A stretch of DNA of 64,000 nucleotides from Enterococcus saigonensis (GTDB taxonomy: Bacteria; Bacillota; Bacilli; Lactobacillales; Enterococcaceae): the NCBI RefSeq assembly GCF_011397115.1, contig NZ_AP022822.1, positions 124,001-188,000 of the forward strand. The letters are read 5' to 3'. Numbering within the stretch: the stretch's first letter is position 1; each line of letters starts with the position of its first letter. The position numbers were made by a program, and so were the translations under genes. Shown piece after piece: positions 1 to 7,767 of the stretch. Below the pieces are notes generated by a model. The model did not search any database, had not been told where the DNA came from, and saw nothing but the letters and a program-made list of their open reading frames with translations.

Positions 1-670
1 TATGACTGTTTTAGAAAATATAGAAATTATTCCTGAAATGCTTGGTTGGAGCAAGGAAAAACGGAAAGAAAGAGCGTTTGAATTATTGCGTGCAGTGGAG
101 TTGGATCCTCAAGTATATGCTGACCGTATGCCAAGTGAATTATCTGGCGGGGAACAACAGCGTGTAGGTATCTTGCGTGCCTTAGCTGCTAAACCAGATG
201 TTATGCTAATGGATGAACCGTTTAGTGCGCTAGATCCAATTTCAAGAGAGCAATTACAAAATCTTGTTTTGACCCTTCATAAAGATTTACAAAATACGAT
301 TGTTTTTGTGACGCACGACATGAAAGAAGCCGTTAAATTGGGTGATCGTATTGCTGTCATGAAAGAAGGGCATTTAATTCAATGTGATACTCCAGCAGAA
401 ATTGCGGCACATCCTGCCAATGAATTTGTGGCAGAATTCTTTAAAGGAACAGATATTACCTGGCAACCGTTACAAGCTCAATTAGCAGCAGTAGTGTTAG
501 CAGGATTTTACACAGAAGATACCACTTCAGATTATCCGACACTTACACTTCAGCAGACAGTGCAAGAAAGTCTGCCATTACTAGCTAAAAATAATTTTCG
601 TGTAGCAACCGACAAAATTTTAACTGCGGCTAATTTATTGAGTTTTTTAGCAGCAAGTCAAGAAGAATAA
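1..670 (+). CDS. ABC transporter ATP-binding protein, OpuC/quaternary-amine type (5' end outside window)
   Basis: The visible 222 residues are the C-terminal two thirds of an ABC ATPase; the Walker A region lies before the window. The signature LSGGEQQR, a Walker B ending in MDEP and the switch histidine in FVTHDM are all present. The spacing and the PAEIAAHPANEFV stretch after the nucleotide-binding domain match ATPases of glycine-betaine/carnitine/choline-type importers (OpuCA, EgtV/BilEA). OpuCA normally carries two CBS domains; here only about 70 poorly conserved residues follow, as in short versions. The flavoprotein gene starts 26 bases downstream, so the two are probably co-transcribed. 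The substrate is not visible. A thiol or betaine substrate is only an inference from the family and the reductase neighbour. Confidence 0.85.
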   Translation, partial: MTVLENIEIIPEMLGWSKEKRKERAFELLRAVELDPQVYADRMPSELSGGEQQRVGILRALAAKPDVMLMDEPFSALDPISREQLQNLVLTLHKDLQNTIVFVTHDMKEAVKLGDRIAVMKEGHLIQCDTPAEIAAHPANEFVAEFFKGTDITWQPLQAQLAAVVLAGFYTEDTTSDYPTLTLQQTVQESLPLLAKNNFRVATDKILTAANLLSFLAASQEE

Positions 671-695
671 AGATAGAGGTAATGGAGGGAAAAAT

Positions 696-2078
696 ATGGC
701 AGAGTATGATGTGGCAATTTTAGGTGCAGGTCCAGCTTGTTTATCATTGGCTTTTGATTTAAAAGCAGCAGGAAAAACTGTTGCTGTAGTAGAAGAGAAT
801 TTATTTGGCGGGACGTGTCCAAATGCAGGATGCGACCCAAAGAAAATTTTATTTGCCGCAGAACAAGCCCGTCAACAAGTAGCGCAATTGGTCGGAAAAG
901 GATTTGCAGCTGATGCAGTCCCCGCAGTTTCATGGCCAGAATTAATGGCTTTTAAAAAGACATACACCGATCCGGTTTCTCCTGAAAGAATCGCGGGTTT
1001 TGATGCTAGTGGCATTAAACATTTTCATGGCCATGGACGCCTAATTTCCAATCATGAAATTGTGGTATCCGCTACGTTTGGAACATCAAAAGATGAAAAT
1101 ATAGCTGAAAAACCGCTACAAAAATTAACCGCTAAACAAATCATTCTAGCCACAGGGCAACGGGCACGCTTGCTGGATATTCCAGGTAAAGAACACTTTT
1201 TAACCAGTACAGATTTCTTAGCACTGGAAACTTTGCCAGAGAAGATGATTTTTCTTGGTGCAGGTTATATTAGTTTTGAGTTGGCGGCAATTGCGAATGC
1301 TTGCGGTGCTAAAGTGACGATTTTACACCATAATGATACCCCTTTAAGAGGCTTTGATTCAGATTTGGCACAACATTTGGTAACTGAACTGGAAAAAAGC
1401 GGAATTACGTTTGTCTTTAATGAAGATATTCAGTCGCTTACAAAACAAGAAAATAAAAACTTGCGGGTTACCACCAATAAGTCGGTTTATGAAACGAATG
1501 CAGTAATATGTGCAACAGGAAGAATGGCGAATGTAGAAAATTTGGGATTAGAAGAACTAGGAATTGATGCAAGTAGTCGTGGTATTAGTGTAGATGAGCG
1601 TTTGCAAACGAGTCAAAAAAATATTTTTGCTATGGGTGACTGTATTGCCAAAAAGGAACCTAAAATGACACCAGTGGCAGGTTTTGAAGGACGTTATTTG
1701 AGTCAATTCTTACTAGGTAAAACAAAAGCTGCGATTCGCTATCCTAAAGTACCCACTTCCGTTTTTACGTTGCCTACATTAGCACAAGTTGGTGTGACCA
1801 GCAGTGAGGCAAAAGAAAATCCCGATATGTATACAACGGAATGGTTTGATATGCATGAGTGGTATAACTATTTTCGTACTAATGATCCAGTAGCTTTAGC
1901 TAAAATTATTTATGCCAAAGATAGTGGCGAAATTGTTGGGGCAGCGACTTTAAATCAAAAAGCAGATGAGTGGATCAATTTAATGACCTTCGTTATCAAT
2001 TTAGGTATTAAAAAAGAACAACTGCAAAATATTATTATGGCGTATCCTTCTGTGGGTAGTGATTTGCAGTATTATTAA
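696..2078 (+). CDS. FAD/NAD(P)-dependent disulfide oxidoreductase, glutathione-reductase-like
   Basis: This is a 460-residue class I pyridine nucleotide-disulfide oxidoreductase. It has an N-terminal FAD Rossmann motif (GAGPACLS), the redox-active pair in GGTCPNAGCDPKK (about residue 40), a second nucleotide-binding fold near residue 180 (GAGYISFE), the FAD-contacting MGDCIAK near 315 and a C-terminal dimerisation domain. The disulfide motif has CPNAGC instead of the usual CVNVGC. The interface HPT/S motif, whose histidine is the acid/base catalyst in glutathione reductase, reads AYPSVGSD here, so tyrosine replaces histidine. The start has GGAGGG seven bases upstream. It probably forms an operon with the ABC ATPase. 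The exact disulfide substrate cannot be told from sequence. Confidence 0.85.
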   Translation: MAEYDVAILGAGPACLSLAFDLKAAGKTVAVVEENLFGGTCPNAGCDPKKILFAAEQARQQVAQLVGKGFAADAVPAVSWPELMAFKKTYTDPVSPERIAGFDASGIKHFHGHGRLISNHEIVVSATFGTSKDENIAEKPLQKLTAKQIILATGQRARLLDIPGKEHFLTSTDFLALETLPEKMIFLGAGYISFELAAIANACGAKVTILHHNDTPLRGFDSDLAQHLVTELEKSGITFVFNEDIQSLTKQENKNLRVTTNKSVYETNAVICATGRMANVENLGLEELGIDASSRGISVDERLQTSQKNIFAMGDCIAKKEPKMTPVAGFEGRYLSQFLLGKTKAAIRYPKVPTSVFTLPTLAQVGVTSSEAKENPDMYTTEWFDMHEWYNYFRTNDPVALAKIIYAKDSGEIVGAATLNQKADEWINLMTFVINLGIKKEQLQNIIMAYPSVGSDLQYY

Positions 2079-2096
2079 AAAATAAATCTCAACGAG

Positions 2097-2128
2097 AAGT
2101 GTGCCACAAAAAAGTGGCATACTTTTTT
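2097..2128 (+). terminator. Rho-independent terminator after the reductase gene
   Basis: An 11-base-pair stem (AAGTGTGCCAC with GTGGCATACTT) with an A-rich loop runs into a T tract. It ends the ABC ATPase-reductase transcript. Confidence 0.85.
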
Positions 2129-2339
2129 GTGAAGATAAATAATGTAAATAAAAAAATATAGATTGTGAAATTTAGCTTGTTCTATTGAATGTTTTAGCTA
2201 GGGTGGATTATTTCTGTTAAAATTTTCAAAGGTCTTTTCTCTATGGTAAAATAACAAGGTAGATTGTTTACATATAGTTGGAAATTTTTTATCACAAAAT
2301 CTTTGTGAATTTTAAAAGAGAATGTTTGGGGGGAGAAGC

Positions 2340-3212
2340 ATGTATCAAATCGTAACAGATTCTTGTTGTGATATTCCGTTTCAGTTTTTGGATGAAGCGG
2401 GCATTGCATTTTTACCAATGTTGGTGGAAGTAAACGGTAAAGAATATGAAGATGATTTAGGAAAAACATTTGATGTAGATTTCTTTTATCAAGCTTTAAA
2501 AGATAAACAAATGCCGACGACTTCACAAATTAATGTAGGACGTTATTTGGAATTTTTTGAGCCTTATGTGAAAGCAGAAATCCCAGTTATTTATTTAGCG
2601 TTCTCTTCTGGGATGAGCGGTTCTTATTATAGTGCACTGCAAGCAGTAGACCTTTTAAAAGAGGAGTATCCCAATGCTCAAATTGCTGTGGTTGATACCT
2701 TGGCGGCAAGTTTAGGACAAGGTTTATTGGTCTTAGGAGCCAAAAAGCAACAAGATGCTGGGCACAGTTTTGCTGAAGTAGTCGCTTGGGTTGAAAATCA
2801 GAAAATGCTTTTGCAGTCGTGGGTAACAGTGGATGATTTGAAACATTTGGAACGTGGCGGACGCATTTCAAAATCAGAAGCAGCTTTAGGCGGTTTGTTA
2901 AAGGTGAAGCCGATCATTCATGTGGATGAAAATGGTAAATTACAAAATGTGGATAAAGTGCGGGGACGCAATAAATCTTTACAAAAAATCATTGATGAAA
3001 CGTTGCAGCACTTAACTTCCCGAGAAAATCAAATTGTTTACATTGCCTATTCTGGCGATGTATCCGCGGCTGAAACTGTATTATCCGCAATTGTAGAAGA
3101 AATCAGTATTGAAGATATCGCATGTCTGCCGCTAGGTCCGACTATTGCGGCGCATACTGGTTTAGGATGTGTAGCCATTTTTACTTTTGGTAAAAATCGT
3201 AATGAAAAATAA
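2340..3212 (+). CDS. DegV family fatty-acid-binding protein
   Basis: The 290-residue protein begins MYQIVTDSCCDIP and has the DegV pattern: a DSxCD start, SSGMSGSY near residue 88, VVDTLAASLGQG near 120 and DDLKHLERGGRIS near 167. DegV/FakB proteins bind a single fatty acid and, in FakB members, present it to the kinase FakA for incorporation into phospholipid. I chose the ATG at 2340 because a G-rich ribosome binding site lies just upstream; the in-frame ATG 18 bases earlier has none. It is a single-gene unit with a terminator on each side. Whether it works as a FakB with FakA cannot be judged here. Confidence 0.88.
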   Translation: MYQIVTDSCCDIPFQFLDEAGIAFLPMLVEVNGKEYEDDLGKTFDVDFFYQALKDKQMPTTSQINVGRYLEFFEPYVKAEIPVIYLAFSSGMSGSYYSALQAVDLLKEEYPNAQIAVVDTLAASLGQGLLVLGAKKQQDAGHSFAEVVAWVENQKMLLQSWVTVDDLKHLERGGRISKSEAALGGLLKVKPIIHVDENGKLQNVDKVRGRNKSLQKIIDETLQHLTSRENQIVYIAYSGDVSAAETVLSAIVEEISIEDIACLPLGPTIAAHTGLGCVAIFTFGKNRNEK

Positions 3213-3216
3213 AAGT

Positions 3217-3250
3217 AAAGCTCTGGTCTAAAAGTAGACGAGAGCTTTTT
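3217..3250 (+). terminator. Rho-independent terminator after degV
   Basis: A stem of AAAGCTCT plus GGTCTA pairs with TAGAC plus AGAGCTTT around a short loop and is followed by T residues. Confidence 0.8.
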
Positions 3251-3341
3251 CTTTCCGGATCCAAAATGCTTTGCCTGAAAAATCAGGAATTGCTAAGTTG
3301 AAATTTGAGATAAAGATTTTAGAGAAAAGGGAGGAACTTCA

Positions 3342-3977
3342 GTGAATCTGTATCGTAAATACGGTTGGCTTCTTATGTTGTTGTTTGTAGTAGGTGACGG
3401 CGGCATGCCGTATTTTTTAGGAATCCTGTGGCAAGAATATAGTCAAACAAGACAAGTTGTCAGTGATTTAGGGAGTGTAAGCAGTCCTGTGAAAGAGTAC
3501 TTTGAAAGAGGGTCGGTGCTAACGGGTATTTTATTATTGTTAGCACTACCTGCTGTTAAATTCTACTTTAATACAGCGCAATTTCAATCAAAACGGCGTG
3601 AAATTCGCTTATTACTGACAGGTATTGCAGCTTTTGCAATTGGCGATTGTATTTTTACAGGAATTTTTGCCATTAATCATCAGACATCAGGTTTTACCTT
3701 GGCTACTATTATTCACGGTTTAGGATCAGGGGCGGGGATTTTGGGGATGTTGGCGGCGCCGTTTTTTTTAGCCCGAATTTTTGCTGGTAATTATTTTAAA
3801 ATAGCTAAAGGGTGTTGGTTCATTTTTTATGGGGCATTGGCAACATCGGCTTTTAATGGTTTAGCGCAATTATTTTCTTTTACGTATAAAGGAGCAGTAC
3901 AGCGGATTTCGCTAGTGTTTTTGTACATGCCCTTGTTAGTGTTGGTGTATTTTTTTAGTCAAAAAAATTCAAAATGA
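3342..3977 (+). CDS. DUF998-like six-helix membrane protein
   Basis: This 211-residue protein has about six hydrophobic segments (residues 8-25, 58-75, 85-105, 118-142, 155-175, 185-205) and the RQVVSDLGS stretch after the first helix, which is typical of DUF998 proteins (SxLGxxxxP region). The start is GTG at 3342 with GGGAGG about five bases upstream. DUF998 proteins are widespread in Gram-positive bacteria and have no settled function. It is flanked by its own upstream space and by the adenine deaminase gene 90 bases downstream, so co-transcription is possible. No catalytic residues are evident. Confidence 0.7.
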   Translation: MNLYRKYGWLLMLLFVVGDGGMPYFLGILWQEYSQTRQVVSDLGSVSSPVKEYFERGSVLTGILLLLALPAVKFYFNTAQFQSKRREIRLLLTGIAAFAIGDCIFTGIFAINHQTSGFTLATIIHGLGSGAGILGMLAAPFFLARIFAGNYFKIAKGCWFIFYGALATSAFNGLAQLFSFTYKGAVQRISLVFLYMPLLVLVYFFSQKNSK

Positions 3978-4067
3978 ATAAACAAATTCGGTTCAAGACG
4001 TGTTACACTGTAAAACAATCAATAAACGTGTAAAAAAAGAAGACTACAAGACTAAAGGAGAGAACCG

Positions 4068-5809
4068 ATGAACAAAAAGGCACTCAAAAGACTAATTGAT
4101 ACTGCTGCAGGAAGAAGACCAGCTGATTTAGTATTGAAAAATGCGCAAATAATTGATGTGTACCAAGCAGAAATTATACAAGGAGATATTGCACTTGTTG
4201 ATGGATTTATCGCAGGCATTGGTGAGTCATATGAAGGCCGAAAGACCATTGATTTAAAAGGAAAATTTGTAGCACCGGGGTTTATTGATGCCCACATCCA
4301 TGTAGAATCTGCTTACGTTACACCAGAGGAATTCGGACGACTATTAGTCCCTCATGGTACAACGACCGTGTTGGCTGATCCCCACGAAATCGTCAATGTA
4401 CTGGGTTTAACCGGGTTGGATTATATGTTTTGGCGGCGGCAAAAGAAACGGCGCTAGATATTCAATATACAATGCCTTCTTGTGTGCCGGCTACCAACAT
4501 GGAAAATTCTGGCGCTGTGATTACAGCTACAGACATGCTGGATTCTTTTAAAGCAAAACAAGTGGCAGGTTTAGCTGAGTTTATGAATTTTCCCGGCGTC
4601 ATTTCTGCTGACGCGGCTGTTTTAGACAAATTACTAGCAGCTAAAGACTACGGCTTACGAATTGACGGCCATGCGCCAATGGTAGCGGGCAAAGATTTAA
4701 ATGCGTATATCGCAGCAGGAATAAAAAATGATCATGAATGTTCAACTGTAGCAGAATTAAAAGCGCGGATTGCTCGTGGCATGTATGTTTTTCTCCGAGA
4801 AGGTACGGTGACGCAAAATCTGCGTACGCTTCTAAAAGGAGTAACAGACGATAATTTTAACCGTTGTGTTCTTGTGGCAGATGATCTACAAGCCAAAGAT
4901 ATTCTGACAAAAGGTCATTTGGATAATAGTATTCGGATCTGTATTGAAGAAGGAGTTCCGCCAATTCGTGCAATTCAGATGGCGACAATTAATGCAGCGC
5001 AATGTTGTCAATTATCCGATCGTGGTGCTATTGCACCGGGGTTGCGGGGTGATTTGGTTGTCTTTTCAGATTTACAGGCACCCATTATTGAAGCAACGTA
5101 CATTAACGGCCAACTCGTAGCCGAAGATACTAAATACCTACCGCAAGTGAATCGGGTCGCCACCCAAAATGTTCAATCCAGTGTTCATATTAAAAAATTC
5201 AAAAAAGAACAACTGGCATTGCATTTAACCAGTGATAAAGCACGGGCAATTGAAGTCATTCCTCAAGAAGCTCTGACAAACCAAGCAATTGTAACGGTGA
5301 AAAGAAATGATAAGCACGAATTTGTTTATCAAGAGACAGAAGATGTGGTAAAGCTGGCCGTGATTGAACGTCACAAAGATACGGGAAATATTTTTGTAGG
5401 TTTGTTAAAAGATTATGGTTTGAAAAAAGGAGCAATTGGCATTTCGATTGCCCATGACTCCCATAATTTAATTGTGGCAGGAACAAACGATGCAGATATG
5501 GCAACAGCAGTAACGGCATTAAAAGAGCAAGAAGGCGGTATCGTCTTAGTTGAGGCGGGTGCTGTGATTGGCAGTATGGCATTACCAATTGCAGGTTTGA
5601 TGAGCGAACTTACAGGCGAAGAAGTAGCCCGGCAAGAAGAGGTAATCAATCAATTGGCTCATGAAAAATTAGGAATTTCATCAAAAGTTGATCCCATTAT
5701 GACGCTAAGTTTTATGTCGCTTGCGGTCATTCCTAATTTGAAAATTACAGATATTGGCTTAGTAGATGTAACTAAATTTGAAATTGTACCTATTTCAGTT
5801 ACAGAATAA
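4068..5809 (+). pseudogene. ade: Adenine deaminase gene interrupted by a frameshift
   Basis: Two adjacent reading frames together encode a full-length AdeC-type adenine deaminase (about 580 residues), which converts adenine to hypoxanthine for purine salvage. Frame one (4068-4457) holds the metal-binding DAHIHVES and the ADPHEIVNV stretch, then runs out of frame as YMFWRRQKKRR. Frame two resumes at about 4430 as LAAAKETALD and carries PSCVPATNMEN, IDGHAP and the conserved C-terminal domain to 5809. The break lies in ATGTTTTGG at 4425-4433: there are two T too many or one base too few. If the sequence is right, the N-terminal piece is a short fragment and the enzyme is lost. Ribosomal slippage or a sequencing error are the alternatives. 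No other damage is visible, so the lesion is recent or artefactual. Confidence 0.85.
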
Positions 5810-5831
5810 TGACGAAAGCCAGCTTTCAAAG

Positions 5832-5872
5832 AAAATTTGCCCAGTGTAATATACAGCTGGGCAAATTTTTTT
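5832..5872 (+). terminator. Rho-independent terminator after ade
   Basis: A stem of about 13 base pairs (AAAATTTGCCCAG with CTGGGCAAATTTT) ends in a run of T. Confidence 0.88.
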
Positions 5873-5985
5873 GTAAAAAGTTATGGCATATTCAACTGTA
5901 ATGTCAAATATAGTTGACGTTTTGAAAGTTAAGCTTATAATTAGTATTAATAAGTCATGTATAGATGACATAAACGAGGAGTCTT

Positions 5986-6195
5986 ATGAACCAAGTAAAA
6001 ATATATCGTAAAAATTTGCAGCTTTCACAATTGGATTTAGCCAATAAAGTTGGGGTAGCGCGACAAACAATCAATATGATTGAAAATGATAAGTATAACC
6101 CCACCCTTGATTTGTGCTTGAAGATTGCGTGGGCATTAAAGTCGGATTTAAATACACTATTTTGGAGGGATAATGATGAAAATAACGCGGGATAA
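5986..6195 (+). CDS. Small XRE-family (Cro/C1-type) transcriptional regulator
   Basis: A 69-residue protein that is almost entirely one helix-turn-helix domain: helices two and three lie in LSQLDLANKVGVARQTINMI, followed by ENDKYNPTLDLCLKIA. This matches the short YgzD/YozG type of regulator, which has no ligand domain. An AACGAGGAG ribosome binding site precedes the ATG. The 3' end overlaps the start of the next gene, so the two are translationally coupled. Such regulators commonly sit with DUF3278 membrane proteins and probably repress their own operon. The target here is inferred. Confidence 0.85.
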   Translation: MNQVKIYRKNLQLSQLDLANKVGVARQTINMIENDKYNPTLDLCLKIAWALKSDLNTLFWRDNDENNAG

Positions 6196-6700
6196 AGTAA
6201 TCAAGCATTTTTTTGGAATTGAAGGTACGATGGATGAATATAAGCGTAATGAAGCAAATCGCATTGGAACTAATGCATTTATGGCCTTATATAGTTATCT
6301 TTTACTTTCTTCTTTGATTGCACTAATGGTGGGACTAAAATATCCCCAATATGCATTGTATGCCCTCCTTGCGTGTAATATTTTAACCGCTGTTTATGGT
6401 GTCAGCTTTTATATAATGAAAGCTAGTAAAAATGCTTTGCTGACTGTAAACGAAGTAACAAGTGACAATGTTGCTCGCATTCGTCTGCACAATGTCAAAA
6501 AAGGGATAGGAGATGCAATTTACTTTGGTGTTACGATGCATCTTTTACAAGCCGTCTTTTCTTGGATAACTGGCGATGGTTTTCTGGCGTATATCTGCTC
6601 TCCTTTTGAGCTAATCATTTCCGGTGGTGCGGGCATTTTATTTGGCATTACAACAATTTTTATGATGAATGCTAAAATTAGTAATATTGGTAAAGGGTAG
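6176..6700 (+). CDS. DUF3278-like membrane protein
   Basis: A protein of about 174 residues with an amphipathic, charged N-terminus (KHFFGIEGTMDEYKRNE) and four hydrophobic segments at roughly 38-58, 62-85, 118-135 and 138-165. The pattern resembles DUF3278 proteins encoded beside small XRE regulators in lactobacilli and enterococci; their function is unknown. The second of two tandem ATGs (6176) is chosen because it lies at proper distance from GGAGGG. The gene overlaps the regulator gene and is followed four bases later by another small membrane-protein gene. The family call rests on pattern and context. Confidence 0.65.
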   Translation: MKITRDKVIKHFFGIEGTMDEYKRNEANRIGTNAFMALYSYLLLSSLIALMVGLKYPQYALYALLACNILTAVYGVSFYIMKASKNALLTVNEVTSDNVARIRLHNVKKGIGDAIYFGVTMHLLQAVFSWITGDGFLAYICSPFELIISGGAGILFGITTIFMMNAKISNIGKG

Positions 6701-6704
6701 AAAA

Positions 6705-6890
6705 ATGGTAAATCAAAAAGTAAAAAGGTATTTAAAGTCGTCTGCTTTTTTTGGCGACAGTTGCGTTTTTATTGGACTATTATGTGCCCTTAAACCTTGG
6801 CTTAGTGGGAACCAACAGGTTTTTCGAGCCCTAATATGCTTTGGGATACCGGCGTTACTTATCTATATTTCGTTTAAACGAATAAAATAA
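6705..6890 (+). CDS. Small two-helix membrane protein in the XRE/DUF3278 cassette
   Basis: A 61-residue product starts at the ATG at 6705, which has AAAGGG just upstream, within the end of the preceding gene. It contains a charged N-terminus (KVKRYLK), two hydrophobic helices at about 10-27 and 37-53, and a basic tail (FKRIK). A longer reading from 6669 is open but has no ribosome binding site. It is the last gene before a terminator and belongs to the same three-gene unit. I do not recognise the family. Confidence 0.6.
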   Translation: MVNQKVKRYLKSSAFFGDSCVFIGLLCALKPWLSGNQQVFRALICFGIPALLIYISFKRIK

Positions 6891-6955
6891 AAATGTCTCT
6901 TTATAGCAAGATGATCGTGAAAATCACGAAAGCTTACTAAAAAGAGACATTTTTT
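6890..6955 (+). terminator. Terminator after the XRE/DUF3278 cassette
   Basis: A 13-base-pair outer stem (AAAATGTCTCTTT with AAAGAGACATTTT) encloses a small inner hairpin (TCGTG/CACGA) and ends in T residues. Confidence 0.85.
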
Positions 6956-6966
6956 AGGTTATTTCA

Positions 6967-7089
6967 TTACGTTTTTTGATCTGTCTTAGTGCTGATGAAT
7001 TGTGCGATGGCATAAAGCTTTTCTATCTGTCCAGCTTCACGAATCAACCTTTGACTATCAGTAAAACTTTGCGAAAATAAAAAAGTCAT
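6967..7089 (-). other. Possible 40-codon ORF or gene remnant beginning inside an inverted repeat
   Basis: On the minus strand an open frame of 40 codons starts with MTFLFSQS and ends KTDQKT; its middle (REAGQIEKLYAIAQFI) looks like a real helix. There is no ribosome binding site, and the ATG lies inside the hairpin at 7064-7102. It could be the tail of a decayed gene that once lay downstream of the immunity-like gene, or a chance frame. Confidence 0.25.
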
Positions 7090-7102
7090 TTTCGCAAAGT
7101 TT
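7064..7102 (-). repeat. Perfect 15-bp inverted repeat downstream of the immunity-like gene
   Basis: AAACTTTGCGAAAAT and its exact complement are separated by nine bases. On the minus strand the stem is followed by only four T, so it could be a weak terminator for the immunity-like gene (7142-7438). Confidence 0.6.
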
Positions 7103-7141
7103 GGTCTTATGGCTTAGGACTGGGCGATTCTTTAGCTCTTT

Positions 7142-7438
7142 TTAATATCCGTAACGAATTTCTCCTAGTGTGAGCAGATTTTTTATATGAGCCGCGGCTT
7201 CTGGAGAAATAATGATTTTATTTTTGGTCATACAATTGGATATGGCAATCCCCATCCGGCTTAAGATATAAGGGACCGCTGTCACACCTTCGTTAATTTC
7301 TTGCGCATAGTCAAAAAGCAATTGGCGCAACGGTGCAGTATTATCTTCTGGCGGAATCAAACCTAAAATTAGTGAAATTTCACTTAACGCAACTTCAGCG
7401 CGTTCGCTGCCACCACTAAACCACTTTATTTCTTTCAT
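7142..7438 (-). CDS. Bacteriocin-immunity-like protein (EntA_Immun type)
   Basis: A 98-residue, soluble, helix-rich protein with no membrane segment. Its length, the LLFDYAQEINEGVTAVPYIL stretch and the helix-loop-helix order fit the four-helix-bundle immunity proteins of pediocin-like (class IIa) bacteriocins, which protect the cell by binding the mannose-PTS receptor complex. The ATG is nine bases from AAAGGAG. No bacteriocin structural gene lies nearby, so it would be an orphan immunity gene, which is common in lactic acid bacteria. The family call is by pattern only and is moderately sure. Confidence 0.5.
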   Translation of the reverse strand: MKEIKWFSGGSERAEVALSEISLILGLIPPEDNTAPLRQLLFDYAQEINEGVTAVPYILSRMGIAISNCMTKNKIIISPEAAAHIKNLLTLGEIRYGY

Positions 7439-7640
7439 TCATTTTCACTCCTTTTTCATATGGTACTCCTCAATGCGTTCAAAGACAAGTTTCTTCAAAT
7501 ACGTTAAACAGTTTGATGCAAAGGGCTTTTTTTGTATTGAATTGTTATTAATGATTATTTTTTATGTATTTAAAGTCAAGTATTAATCGATATTTAAATG
7601 AATTTATAATCATTTGAATAAAATTTCATGTTATTTTTTA

Positions 7641-7700
7641 TTGACAATAAGAAAAAGAGTTGCTATTGTTATTGAGGTAAATCGTAATTGTTTCGTTTTG
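7641..7700 (+). promoter_or_regulatory. adcA promoter with overlapping Zur box
   Basis: TTGACA at 7641-7646 and an extended -10 (TGC-TATTGT, ending 7669) are 17 bases apart. Immediately downstream, at 7678-7700, lies TAAATCGTAAT, one base, then GTTTCGTTTTG. The left half is identical to the Zur consensus half-site of Gram-positive bacteria and the right half is a degenerate inverted copy (7 of 11). Position over the transcription start fits repression by zinc-loaded Zur. Confidence 0.7.
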
Positions 7701-7767
7701 TAATGTATAAAAGGTAAAACTGATTCAAATGTTATAATGTAAGTTTTTAAGGGAAGGGACTTGAAGC

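Noticed and set aside
4425..4433. Programmed frameshifting in ade
   Set aside because: There is no long slippery heptamer, no convincing downstream structure, and the gene family is not known to use it; mutation or sequencing error is simpler.
5256..5649. Long minus-strand ORFs inside ade
   Set aside because: They are antisense shadows of a well-matched coding frame and have no start sites; the same holds for similar frames inside most other genes.
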